NCBI GenBank assembly: GCA_009782315.1
Contig: WRJH01000004.1
Span: forward strand, 1-34,468
Source of the DNA: Alphaproteobacteria bacterium
GTDB taxonomy: Bacteria > Pseudomonadota > Alphaproteobacteria > Rs-D84
Direction of reading: 5' to 3'
Length of the DNA stretch: 34,468 bases
Shown here: piece by piece, positions 24,051-32,302 of the stretch
How positions within the stretch are numbered: position 1 is the first letter of the stretch
How the letters are laid out: every line of letters begins with the position of its first letter
Program-made: the position numbers and the translations under genes
The notes under the pieces: generated by a model
The model's input: the letters and a program-made list of their open reading frames with translations, nothing else
Told to the model about the DNA's origin: nothing
Databases searched by the model: none

Positions 24051-24667
24051 TATCCATTTGTCTTTTTATTTGCCATTATTGCGGCGCGTGCCGCGCGTTG
24101 TCGCCGGATTTGTTTCGGAATATCGGTTACACGTTTAATCCGACCGGACTTTATACATTCGTCGATGAATTTGCTTTTTTGCGCGCCATCGTCCCGTGGT
24201 ATTTTTTTATAATCTTTGTCGAAATCGTCGTCTTTGATATAAATTTCCCAAGCGTTGGATTCCAATTCCTGGGCGACGTCGATAATTTGAACGCCGTCAA
24301 TCCGCACCCTTTCGAACCGCATGTATTCGGTGCCGACGTCGTGTTCGAATCCCGCGCCGTCGACGGAATAGACATAGAATACTTCGTCGGGATTTTCTTT
24401 CAATTCGCTGAACAATAATTTATTGTTTATAAGATTTATCGTTTGTGGACCGCCGGCCAGGCATTTGCGCAGTGCGAATCGCTTTGCATAATTATAATCC
24501 GATGTCGCAAAGACGGCCGTCACCCTTTTGTCGCCCGCATTACTGGAAGACGGTTGCGGTTCAAGAAAACCGCCTTTGATTTCTTTATCTGAACCCTGGT
24601 ACAGTGTCTTCCGTGCGGGCGGCGCGAAACTGATATTGGCCATGTCAAAAAATTCTTTGTTATTCAT
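24050..24667 (-). CDS. Hypothetical protein, possible ADP-ribosyltransferase-like fold
   Basis: LYQGSDKEIKGGFLEPQPSSS...VTAVFATSDYNYAKRFAL resembles YHGS...vfAT...A..fA patterns; tentative. Confidence 0.4.
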   Translation of the reverse strand: MNNKEFFDMANISFAPPARKTLYQGSDKEIKGGFLEPQPSSSNAGDKRVTAVFATSDYNYAKRFALRKCLAGGPQTINLINNKLLFSELKENPDEVFYVYSVDGAGFEHDVGTEYMRFERVRIDGVQIIDVAQELESNAWEIYIKDDDFDKDYKKIPRDDGAQKSKFIDECIKSGRIKRVTDIPKQIRRQRAARAAIMANKKTNG

Positions 24668-25304
24668 AGAACGAATCCCCCCCGCTGGTCGCCGCGGTTT
24701 TATGCCGCTGGATTTGGAAAAAATTCTTGCCGAAATCTGTTTTGGTTTTCAGGTTTGAAAACGAAACTTCGGTTGTCGCGCCCGTCGCGTCAATAACCGT
24801 CCATGCGCGCAAAAGGACCGGATTGGTGTCGAATATCACGGCCATGCTGCCCAGGCCAGGCGAATCCTTCATGTGCATTTTCAATGAAAATGTGTTCGCG
24901 TCCGTATTTGTTTCCGTGACGACAATGTCCGCATTGCGCAGATTGATATTCTTGCGAACCAGGATTCCGGCCGGCGTGCTGGACAGCGGCACGGTTGTAA
25001 TCTGGTCCAGCGATTTGTCGAAAAAATACAAATCTTTGCCGTCGGAAATCAATTGAATCGGCGCCTTGTTATAATCCAATCGTACGCGTCCGGGGCGCAG
25101 CATTGAAAATTTTCCGGATTCTTTTTTACCGTTCGCTGTTTGTGTGAAATCGCCCGAAAGTCCTGTTATGCCGTTCAGATATGTTTCCGCCTTTTGAACA
25201 AGGGCGGAATCGACAGATGCGAATGTCGTATAAGGCATAAGGCATAGGGCATAGGGCATAAAGAGTTTGCCGAATTTTTGCAGAATTTTTTTCATAGATG
25301 TCAT
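24660..25304 (-). CDS. lolA: LolA-like outer-membrane lipoprotein carrier
   Basis: AETYLNGITGLSGDFTQTANGKKESGKFSMLRPGRVRLDYNKAPIQLISDGKDLYFFDKSLDQITTVPLSSTPAGILV. Confidence 0.85.
   Translation of the reverse strand: MTSMKKILQKFGKLFMPYALCLMPYTTFASVDSALVQKAETYLNGITGLSGDFTQTANGKKESGKFSMLRPGRVRLDYNKAPIQLISDGKDLYFFDKSLDQITTVPLSSTPAGILVRKNINLRNADIVVTETNTDANTFSLKMHMKDSPGLGSMAVIFDTNPVLLRAWTVIDATGATTEVSFSNLKTKTDFGKNFFQIQRHKTAATSGGDSFYE
25228..25262. repeat. Heptamer tract A3 (5 units) in lolA signal-peptide codons
   Basis: GTATAAG|GCATAAG|GCATAGG|GCATAGG|GCATAAA. Confidence 0.9.
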
Positions 25305-25307
25305 ATT

Positions 25308-25335
25308 ATTATGCCTTATGCCCTATGCCTTATAC
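25308..25335. repeat. Heptamer tract A4 (4 units), inverted relative to A3, overlapping recJ stop
   Basis: ATTATGC|CTTATGC|CCTATGC|CTTATAC. Confidence 0.85.
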
Positions 25336-27057
25336 GGCAATGTCCTCTATCACAAACTGTGCGGTGGTGCGGCCGTTGTATTCGTTGCCCGTAATTCTGC
25401 CGCACATTGTTATTTTACGCCCGATATTCGATTCGTCCAGCAAAAATTTGCCAATCGGGCCGCGCGCCAGATTAAAGCCCACAAAGTTCAAACTGGTGCC
25501 GGCGCTGGTTCGTAAGGCACCCCGCAGATGCGCGCCGCCGCCCATTGCCGTCGCATACGCCAATTCGCCGCCATATAGCAAAAGCATCGGTTCAGGGTTT
25601 CCCTGGCCGAACGGCGCAAGCGTATCCATTTCACGCACAAGTTTCATATTCGCGCCGCCCGCGTCCATCTGGGCGTCGATTATGATTTCGGGGCGCGGCT
25701 GTTCGGCGCCAAGTATTTCGCGCACGCGCGCCTCTAAAAATTCGCAGAAAGCGTTTTCGTTGTTTTCGGACAGACTGAAACCGGCCGCCGCCGCATGTCC
25801 CCCGCCTTCGGTCAATATTCCGGCGTCAAGCGCATCATGAATAATCGCGCCCAAATCCACGCCGCGCACCCCGCGCCCCGAACCGTTTATAACCCCGTCC
25901 GATTTAGTTGCGACGCATGTCGGCATGCCGAATTTGTCTTTCAGGCGGCCCGCGATTATTCCCATCACCCCGCCGTGCCAGCCCGCGCCGCTTAGATAAA
26001 GACTGCATTTTCCGTCCGCGCAGCATTGTTCCGCCATTTCCGTCGCGCGCATCAGTATGCCGTTTTCAATATCTTTTCTTGTCGAATTTTGTTTGTCCAG
26101 CTGGCCCGCCAGCACTGCGGCCGTGCCGGGATTGTCGGTAAGCAGCAATTCCAAAGCAGGCGATGCGTCCGACATGCGGCCGGCGGCGTTTAAGCGCGGC
26201 CCGATTACGAATCCCGCGACGTATACGGATGCGGCTTTGGCGCCCGCGATTTCCATCAGCGTGCGCAGGCCCAGGTTCTGACGCGCATCTATGATTTTAA
26301 TGCCGGTCGCGACAAAGGCGCGGTTCAGTTTGATTAAAGGCATGGTGTCGCATATAGTGCCCAGCGCCACAAGGTCCATATATTCCAATAAATTGACGGC
26401 CGAGACATCGACCGCGGAATCGCGCAATGACCGGTTCAGCGCCACCAAAAACATGAACGCGACGCCGACCCCCGCAAGGTACGAAAGCCCGGACGTGTCG
26501 TCCACGCGCTTTGGATTTACAATCGCGTCCGCCGCGGGAAGCAAGGGACCCGGACTGTGATGGTCGGTGATTATGACCGACATGCCCAATTCTTTGGCCC
26601 GCGCCACCTCTGCCACGCCGGATATTCCGCAATCGACGGTGATAAGCAATTCCGCCCCGGCCGCGGCGAATTCCTCTATCGCGCCGGGGTTCAGTCCGTA
26701 TCCTTCGCCATCGCGCGAAGGCAGATGCCACAACGGGTCCAGTCCCAATGCCCGCAAATATTTCACGATGATTGCGGTCGACGTTATGCCGTCGACGTCG
26801 TAATCGCCGAATATCGCTATTTTTTTGCCGGAAAGAACGGCGTCTTTGGCGACGGATACGGCGCGCTCCATGTCGGACAGCGTCCCGGGGTCCGGCATCT
26901 GGTCGCGCATGCATGGGTTCAGAAAGTTTTGTACGTCCGCCGGGTCCGTGATTCCGCGCGATTCAAGAACATTCGATACGATGTCTTTATTTTGCGCCTT
27001 TGCTGCCGATTCCATCCACTTTTTTCCCGACAGAGATTTCTCTGCTATCGTTTTCAA
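25330..27057 (-). CDS. recJ: Single-stranded-DNA-specific exonuclease RecJ (start uncertain; TTG at 27057 proposed)
   Basis: IAIFGDYDVDGITSTAI, LLITVDCGISG, ITDHHSPGPLLPAADAIVNPKR, GPRLNAAGRMSDA, GGGHAAAAGFSL. Confidence 0.9.
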   Translation of the reverse strand: MKTIAEKSLSGKKWMESAAKAQNKDIVSNVLESRGITDPADVQNFLNPCMRDQMPDPGTLSDMERAVSVAKDAVLSGKKIAIFGDYDVDGITSTAIIVKYLRALGLDPLWHLPSRDGEGYGLNPGAIEEFAAAGAELLITVDCGISGVAEVARAKELGMSVIITDHHSPGPLLPAADAIVNPKRVDDTSGLSYLAGVGVAFMFLVALNRSLRDSAVDVSAVNLLEYMDLVALGTICDTMPLIKLNRAFVATGIKIIDARQNLGLRTLMEIAGAKAASVYVAGFVIGPRLNAAGRMSDASPALELLLTDNPGTAAVLAGQLDKQNSTRKDIENGILMRATEMAEQCCADGKCSLYLSGAGWHGGVMGIIAGRLKDKFGMPTCVATKSDGVINGSGRGVRGVDLGAIIHDALDAGILTEGGGHAAAAGFSLSENNENAFCEFLEARVREILGAEQPRPEIIIDAQMDAGGANMKLVREMDTLAPFGQGNPEPMLLLYGGELAYATAMGGGAHLRGALRTSAGTSLNFVGFNLARGPIGKFLLDESNIGRKITMCGRITGNEYNGRTTAQFVIEDIAV

Positions 27058-27129
27058 TTTTTTCTCTTTTTTATCATTGCTTATAGTACCACTAAAAATC
27101 CCGCATCGCAAACGGAAAGTGTCCGGGCC

Positions 27130-27159
27130 TTGACAGTATTCGGCATATATTCCTAGAAT
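27130..27159 (+). promoter_or_regulatory. Candidate sigma70 promoter of the outer-membrane barrel gene
   Basis: TTGACA (27130-27135) - 18 nt - TAGAAT (27154-27159); GGGAGAG SD before ATG 27175. Confidence 0.6.
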
Positions 27160-27174
27160 GCCGACCGGGAGAGT

Positions 27175-28434
27175 ATGCAGAAAATTAAGCTTTTTACGGT
27201 ACATTTGGTGCTGATTTGCGGGGCGACATTTTCATTCGTCCCGCCTGCTTATTCCATAATTTTCGACAATGTCCAAGACGCGGACTTTATGGACCTGGTG
27301 ATGCTGGCCCGGGCGGACGGGTCGGACAATATAGTGTTGCGGAATTCCAAAATCAATTTCAATCTGGGTTATGCGTCGCCGATTCCCGTGACATTACAGG
27401 GCTATGTCGTGTTCGTAATGCCGGACATGCCGGCGCCCGGCGATTATCTGATGCTGTCGAACGTATCGAATGACAGCTGTTGTGTTGCGGTGTACACAGG
27501 ATTTTCGCAAATGTTCGACGCGAATTTTTGGTGGAATGAAAAAGACATGATGCTTTCCGTGTCGCGGATTACGGATTATGAGCGCATTCTGGGAAATGAT
27601 GTGGGCCGGTTTATAAATTTTTTGAAAAATTCAGGCGCGAATCCGGAATTGATATCGCAACTGGATGGCGCGATGTCCATGGAACAGCTGACGCGCATTA
27701 TGGATAATTCTGTTTCGCTGCGTCCCGCCAAATTAATGAACCCGGTAAAGCTGCTTATGCGGCTGGAAGATGTGCCCCGGGCAAAAGACGGCGCTTTTGG
27801 CGCCGCGGACATAATATTCGGGGACGATTTGGTTTTGTATTCCGCAAGCGCCGGTATAGGTTTGACATCAGGCGGCCTGTCTTTCGGCGCGTCCGTTCGC
27901 GCGGGAAAATTTTCAAATTTCGGTATCGAAGAATATTCCGGCACGTTTTACGGTTTGGATATTCATGGCGGATTTGATACGGATTATTTTTATGCGGCGA
28001 CCGTACTTGGCGCGTATCGCGCAGACTTATCTGCCGGGCCGCTGCACGACGGGAATAGCGGCGCGACATACAATCCGTCCGGCATGGCGTTTCACGGCGC
28101 GGTGGAAATCGGCGCGAAAGCATTCAAGCGTGACGGGTTTCAGGTTGCACCCATTATCCGCGCCGCTAAATTTTACGCGCGCGTCCTGCATGATTCCGAT
28201 TCGGAAAATACGGCGGGCGCCGGCGCAAGAATAGGGTACATGAAAACCGACATGGGTATAGAGTCATCGTACGGGGTTTACGGAATCATGGAAAAGGACG
28301 GCGGTCAATTTGGCGTCCGAACGGATATAAAGTCGCCGCGCGACGGATTGTCTTTGCATTTGGAAGCCGCCGTTTTGGATTCGGATTTCGGCCGGTTTTA
28401 TAAACTGGGCGCAGGCGTCAGATTGGATTTCTAA
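27175..28434 (+). CDS. Outer-membrane autotransporter-type beta-barrel protein
   Basis: Signal peptide; amphipathic strands (FYGLDIHGGFDTDYFYAATVLGAYRADL...); C-terminal FYKLGAGVRLDF. Confidence 0.65.
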   Translation: MQKIKLFTVHLVLICGATFSFVPPAYSIIFDNVQDADFMDLVMLARADGSDNIVLRNSKINFNLGYASPIPVTLQGYVVFVMPDMPAPGDYLMLSNVSNDSCCVAVYTGFSQMFDANFWWNEKDMMLSVSRITDYERILGNDVGRFINFLKNSGANPELISQLDGAMSMEQLTRIMDNSVSLRPAKLMNPVKLLMRLEDVPRAKDGAFGAADIIFGDDLVLYSASAGIGLTSGGLSFGASVRAGKFSNFGIEEYSGTFYGLDIHGGFDTDYFYAATVLGAYRADLSAGPLHDGNSGATYNPSGMAFHGAVEIGAKAFKRDGFQVAPIIRAAKFYARVLHDSDSENTAGAGARIGYMKTDMGIESSYGVYGIMEKDGGQFGVRTDIKSPRDGLSLHLEAAVLDSDFGRFYKLGAGVRLDF

Positions 28435-29704
28435 CGATTTTTCCGCGCAGCGAGCATTTGTTCGCGTCGGTGATAAGAACGGAAATCATGGGACCGGAAT
28501 CCGATTCGGGTTTTGGAATCACAACCTGTTGCATATACGGCGAACGGGCTATTAAATGCTTTCCGGTTTTATCCTGGCCTTCGATTAAGCATTCAAAAGT
28601 TTTCCCGACGCACGATTCGTTGAATTCACGGTTGATTTCGGAAAGCGCGGCGTCCAAGGTTTTCAAACGCGCCTTTTTTATATTTTCAGGAATCTGTTCC
28701 TTCATCAAGGCGGCGGCGGTATGCGGACGCGGACTGTATTTGAACGAATATGAATTTATATAGCCTACAAGGCGGATTATGTCCATCGTATCCCGGAATT
28801 CCGAATCGGTTTCGCCCGGAAAGCCGACGATGAAATCGGACGATATTTGAATGTCCGGCCGCACGGCTTTCAATTTATTCACAATATCTATATATAGTTC
28901 CAGCGAATACGGACGGTTCATTCTTGTCAATACATCTGGCGACCCGCTTTGTATAGGCAAATTCAGGAAAGGCAGCAATTTCGGTTCCGTGCCGAACAGC
29001 GAAATCAAATCGTCCGTCATTTCCGTAGGATAGCTGGACGTGAATCTGATTCGTCTGACCGATTCGATTTTTGCGGTTTCACGGATTAGATTGGCCAGCG
29101 AGAATTTATACCCGTTCACGTTCTGGCCCAAAAAACAGATTTCAATCGCGCCGTTTGCCGCCGCCGCATTAACATCGCGCATAACATCGTCGAACGGCCG
29201 CGAAAGCTCGCGCCCGCGCGTGTACGGCACTATGCAGTATGTGCAGCAATGGTCGCAGCCTTCTTGGATTGGAATATACGCGGCGGCGGGCCCGTCGGTC
29301 ATATCGGGCAGTTCGTCGAATTTTTCCAAACCCGACAAATCCACATTCAATAATTTCGCGTCCGGGTTTTCGATAATTTCCGGCAGTTTGTGATAGCTTT
29401 GCGGGCCCAGCACGAAATTTAGGCTTGGAATCCGGCGGAACGCGTCCGCGCCCGATTCGCGCGCGACACACCCGACAATGCCGAACAATGCGTCCGGTTT
29501 CTTTATATCCCGTATGCGGCCCAGTTCGGAAAAGACTTTGTTGCTGGCCTTTTCCCGGACCGCACAGGTATTAAGTATTATAATGTCCGCGTCCGAAACG
29601 TCCGGCGTTTCGGCAAATCCCATGCCCCGCAGCATGGACGCGATTCGAATCCCATCGTACGCGTTCATCTGGCATCCGAAAGTTTTGATATAGAATTTTT
29701 GCAT
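28418..29704 (-). CDS. miaB: tRNA-2-methylthio-N6-dimethylallyladenosine synthase MiaB
   Basis: KTFGCQMNAYD, NTCAVREKASNKV, GCDHCCTYCIVPYTRGRELSRP, FLGQNVNGY. Confidence 0.93.
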   Translation of the reverse strand: MQKFYIKTFGCQMNAYDGIRIASMLRGMGFAETPDVSDADIIILNTCAVREKASNKVFSELGRIRDIKKPDALFGIVGCVARESGADAFRRIPSLNFVLGPQSYHKLPEIIENPDAKLLNVDLSGLEKFDELPDMTDGPAAAYIPIQEGCDHCCTYCIVPYTRGRELSRPFDDVMRDVNAAAANGAIEICFLGQNVNGYKFSLANLIRETAKIESVRRIRFTSSYPTEMTDDLISLFGTEPKLLPFLNLPIQSGSPDVLTRMNRPYSLELYIDIVNKLKAVRPDIQISSDFIVGFPGETDSEFRDTMDIIRLVGYINSYSFKYSPRPHTAAALMKEQIPENIKKARLKTLDAALSEINREFNESCVGKTFECLIEGQDKTGKHLIARSPYMQQVVIPKPESDSGPMISVLITDANKCSLRGKIVRNPI

Positions 29705-29712
29705 ACCGGGTT

Positions 29713-30084
29713 TTATTTATGCTGTGTTCTTTTGCACAGCATTTTGCGCGTGTTGGAAATTGCATGCGCCTTTGCGAAATTGTTTTTTATATCCACGTAT
29801 AATTTCGACGCGTCTTCCATATGAAATCTTATCCCCCAAACGTGGCTGTATGTTATTGTTATGATTTTCGGTTTACGGTTATCCGTTTTTTTGCGGTTCA
29901 CTTTTTTTCCTTTTGTTTGTTTTTTATTGGACGCATGTTTTTGTTTGGAGTTGGACAACGCGCCCCGAAGCATTTCGGCGAATATTTTTGCAAAAAATCC
30001 GTCGGGCGTCCCGATGGGGTAATCGAAACCCATGTATGGAATATAATTCGCGCCTTCGGCAGGCGCCGTTTTTTTACTTTTCAT
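29713..30084 (-). CDS. Hypothetical Lys-rich small protein
   Basis: ORF in tight array between gatB and miaB; no recognised domain. Confidence 0.5.
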   Translation of the reverse strand: MKSKKTAPAEGANYIPYMGFDYPIGTPDGFFAKIFAEMLRGALSNSKQKHASNKKQTKGKKVNRKKTDNRKPKIITITYSHVWGIRFHMEDASKLYVDIKNNFAKAHAISNTRKMLCKRTQHK

Positions 30085-30099
30085 TTTTTTATTCCCGGT

Positions 30100-30417
30100 T
30101 TAATTGCCGCGCGCGCTTTTTTCCGCCGCAAGCCTGTTGTATATTTTTTTCGCGAACCCGCCGCCGCTGCGCATTGAATAGTCTGTTTTGGTGTTTTTGT
30201 CATAGAATTTCATTTCCGCGATGTATTTTATACGAAAGGTATGCCGCACTTTGTATGCGCGCACGAAATTGTCGTGGTTTATGACATAAGAATAGAATTC
30301 GCAAACGTTCGGTTCCGCGACGGCGTGTCCTATATTGCCGCCATTAATGGACAATAATTTGCCCATATTGACCAGGGCGCGTTCCGGGTTAAGTTTTTGT
30401 CTGATATCGCGTGACAT
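30100..30417 (-). CDS. Hypothetical protein
   Basis: ORF in tight array between gatB and miaB; no recognised domain. Confidence 0.5.
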   Translation of the reverse strand: MSRDIRQKLNPERALVNMGKLLSINGGNIGHAVAEPNVCEFYSYVINHDNFVRAYKVRHTFRIKYIAEMKFYDKNTKTDYSMRSGGGFAKKIYNRLAAEKSARGN

Positions 30418-30473
30418 TTTTTATCCTTTTTTGTTTTTTCCCATCCCCCAATCCCGGTTGGTTTTATTTCTCT

Positions 30474-31988
30474 TTATTTCAGTTTTTCTTTCAGAATTTC
30501 ATTCACCGCCTTTGGATTCGCGGTGCCGCCGGTTTGCTTCATAACGGCGCCGACGAAAAAGCCCAGCATGCCAAGCTTGCCGGATTTGTATTCGGCAACC
30601 TGGGCGGTATTAGCGGCAAGAACCGAATCGACCGCGGCCGCAATCGCACCCGCGTCGTTGTTTTGTTTCAGGTTGTGCCGCTGTGCGATTTCGCGCGGCG
30701 TGCCCGTCTCGCCGTCCAGCATTTTGATGAATATGTCTTTGGCGATTTTGCCGGATATGTCGCCCGCCAGAATCATGTCGACCAGTTCGCGCAAATCACC
30801 GGGGGTGATTTGCCGTGGTTCGTGTTCGTGATTCGTGTTCGTAACGGACCAATGCGCGGGGTGGGCGGAAAGTTCGGATATAATCCAGTTCGCCAGCAAT
30901 TTTGCGCGCTCTTTTTTTCCATCCATGGCCACATCGAACCATTTTGAAATATCGGCCGATTCGGTCAGACGCGCGGCGTCGTATTCGGAAAGCCCGAATT
31001 CGGAAGTATAACGCGCGCGGCGCGCGGCGGGCAGTTCCGGAAGGTGCGCGCGAATCTTTTCGATTTCATCGTCCGTGATGACCAGCGGCAATAAATCCGG
31101 GTCGGGAAAATAACGATAGTCCAATGCGTCCTCTTTCGAACGCGCCACGGATGTTTTGCCGGAATTCTGGTCGTACCGCATTGTGTCCTGCGAAACCGCG
31201 CCGCCCGATTCGTATATTTCGATTTGTCTTTTCGCTTCGAATTCAATCGCGTTTTTGATGAATTTGAACGACACCATGTTTTTGGTTTCAGTGCGGTTTC
31301 GGAATTCCTTTTCGCCGGCCGGACGCACGGACACGTTCACGTCGGCGCGCATAGACCCTTCTTCCATGTTGGCGTTGCTGACGCCAAGCGCGCGGACGAT
31401 TTCCTGAACCCCGCGCAGGTATTTTTCCGCCTCGTCCGGAGATGTTATGTATGAATTATGTCCAGAGTTTTTCGTATCCAGAAATGTCACGATTTCAAGC
31501 AATGCGACGCCCGACCGGTTCAAATCGACGAATGATTTGGTGGGACTCATGTCGTGTTTGTTCTTTGCGGCGTCCTGTTCCAGATGGGCGCGTTCGATTA
31601 ATATCTTTTTTGGATTTCCATCGTCGCCGATAATTTCCAAATAACCGCGGCCGACGACGGGCGGCACGCCCGGCAATTGCGAAATCTGGTATCCCTGGGG
31701 CAGGTCGGGATAGAAATATTGTTTCCGCGCGAAAATCGACCGGCGCGAAATTTCGGCGTTGATGGCCAGGCCGAAACGAACAGCCTGGTTCACGCATTCG
31801 CGGTTAAGCACGGGCAGCATGCCCGGCATCGCGGCGTCGACGAACGATACCTGGGTATTGGCCTTCACCGCTGGATTGTAATCCGCGGACGCGCCGGAAA
31901 AAAGTTTGCTTTGGCTGTGAACCTCTACATGGGTTTCAAGTCCAATGACCAGTTCCCAATCGCCAGTTTTGCCTTTTATCGTGTACAT
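30474..31988 (-). CDS. gatB: Aspartyl/glutamyl-tRNA amidotransferase subunit B
   Basis: WELVIGLETHVEVHSQSKLFSGAS, FYPDLPQGYQISQ, MEEGSMRADVNVSVRP, MRYDQNSGKT..RSKEDALDYRYFPDPDL. Confidence 0.95.
   Translation of the reverse strand: MYTIKGKTGDWELVIGLETHVEVHSQSKLFSGASADYNPAVKANTQVSFVDAAMPGMLPVLNRECVNQAVRFGLAINAEISRRSIFARKQYFYPDLPQGYQISQLPGVPPVVGRGYLEIIGDDGNPKKILIERAHLEQDAAKNKHDMSPTKSFVDLNRSGVALLEIVTFLDTKNSGHNSYITSPDEAEKYLRGVQEIVRALGVSNANMEEGSMRADVNVSVRPAGEKEFRNRTETKNMVSFKFIKNAIEFEAKRQIEIYESGGAVSQDTMRYDQNSGKTSVARSKEDALDYRYFPDPDLLPLVITDDEIEKIRAHLPELPAARRARYTSEFGLSEYDAARLTESADISKWFDVAMDGKKERAKLLANWIISELSAHPAHWSVTNTNHEHEPRQITPGDLRELVDMILAGDISGKIAKDIFIKMLDGETGTPREIAQRHNLKQNNDAGAIAAAVDSVLAANTAQVAEYKSGKLGMLGFFVGAVMKQTGGTANPKAVNEILKEKLK
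30815..30846. repeat. Heptamer-like tract E4 in-frame within gatB
   Basis: GTGGTTC|GTGTTC|GTGATTC|GTGTTC|GTAACG. Confidence 0.65.
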
Positions 31989-31989
31989 T

Positions 31990-32301
31990 TTATTTTGTTT
32001 TGTTGTTGTATAATGATTGCTTGTGCTGCTGCGCCCGGTTGTGTTTGCGTTCTTTGTTGCGTTTCTTGTTCATGCCCGCCACAATTGGGCGCAGCTTGTC
32101 GTCCAACGCTTTTTCCGCGTTCGCCTGCATCGCGGCGACCAGGTCAATGTCGTCCAGTTTTTTCGCCTGGGCGTACGAATATTCGTATTCGCTGAAACAG
32201 CGTTGTATTTTTATTATCGCTTCGTTGTTGGCGTATTCCATCGACGAAAACATATCGTTGTATTTTGCGGTTTTCAAAGGATACGGAATTGTTATAGTCA
32301 T
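31990..32301 (-). CDS. Hypothetical 103-aa charged protein between gatA and gatB
   Basis: MTITIPYPLKTAKYNDMFSSMEYANNEAI...; ATG 1 nt after gatA stop, stop 1 nt before gatB start. Confidence 0.65.
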   Translation of the reverse strand: MTITIPYPLKTAKYNDMFSSMEYANNEAIIKIQRCFSEYEYSYAQAKKLDDIDLVAAMQANAEKALDDKLRPIVAGMNKKRNKERKHNRAQQHKQSLYNNKTK

Positions 32302-32302
32302 A

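Noticed and set aside
26297-26914. 205-aa Arg-rich ORF within recJ
   Set aside because: Alternate frame on the same strand as recJ; composition artefact.
31448-31490. Apparent insert KNSGHNSYI in GatB as another repeat insertion
   Set aside because: Extra residues relative to typical GatB seem likely, but no heptamer or palindrome is visible in the DNA.
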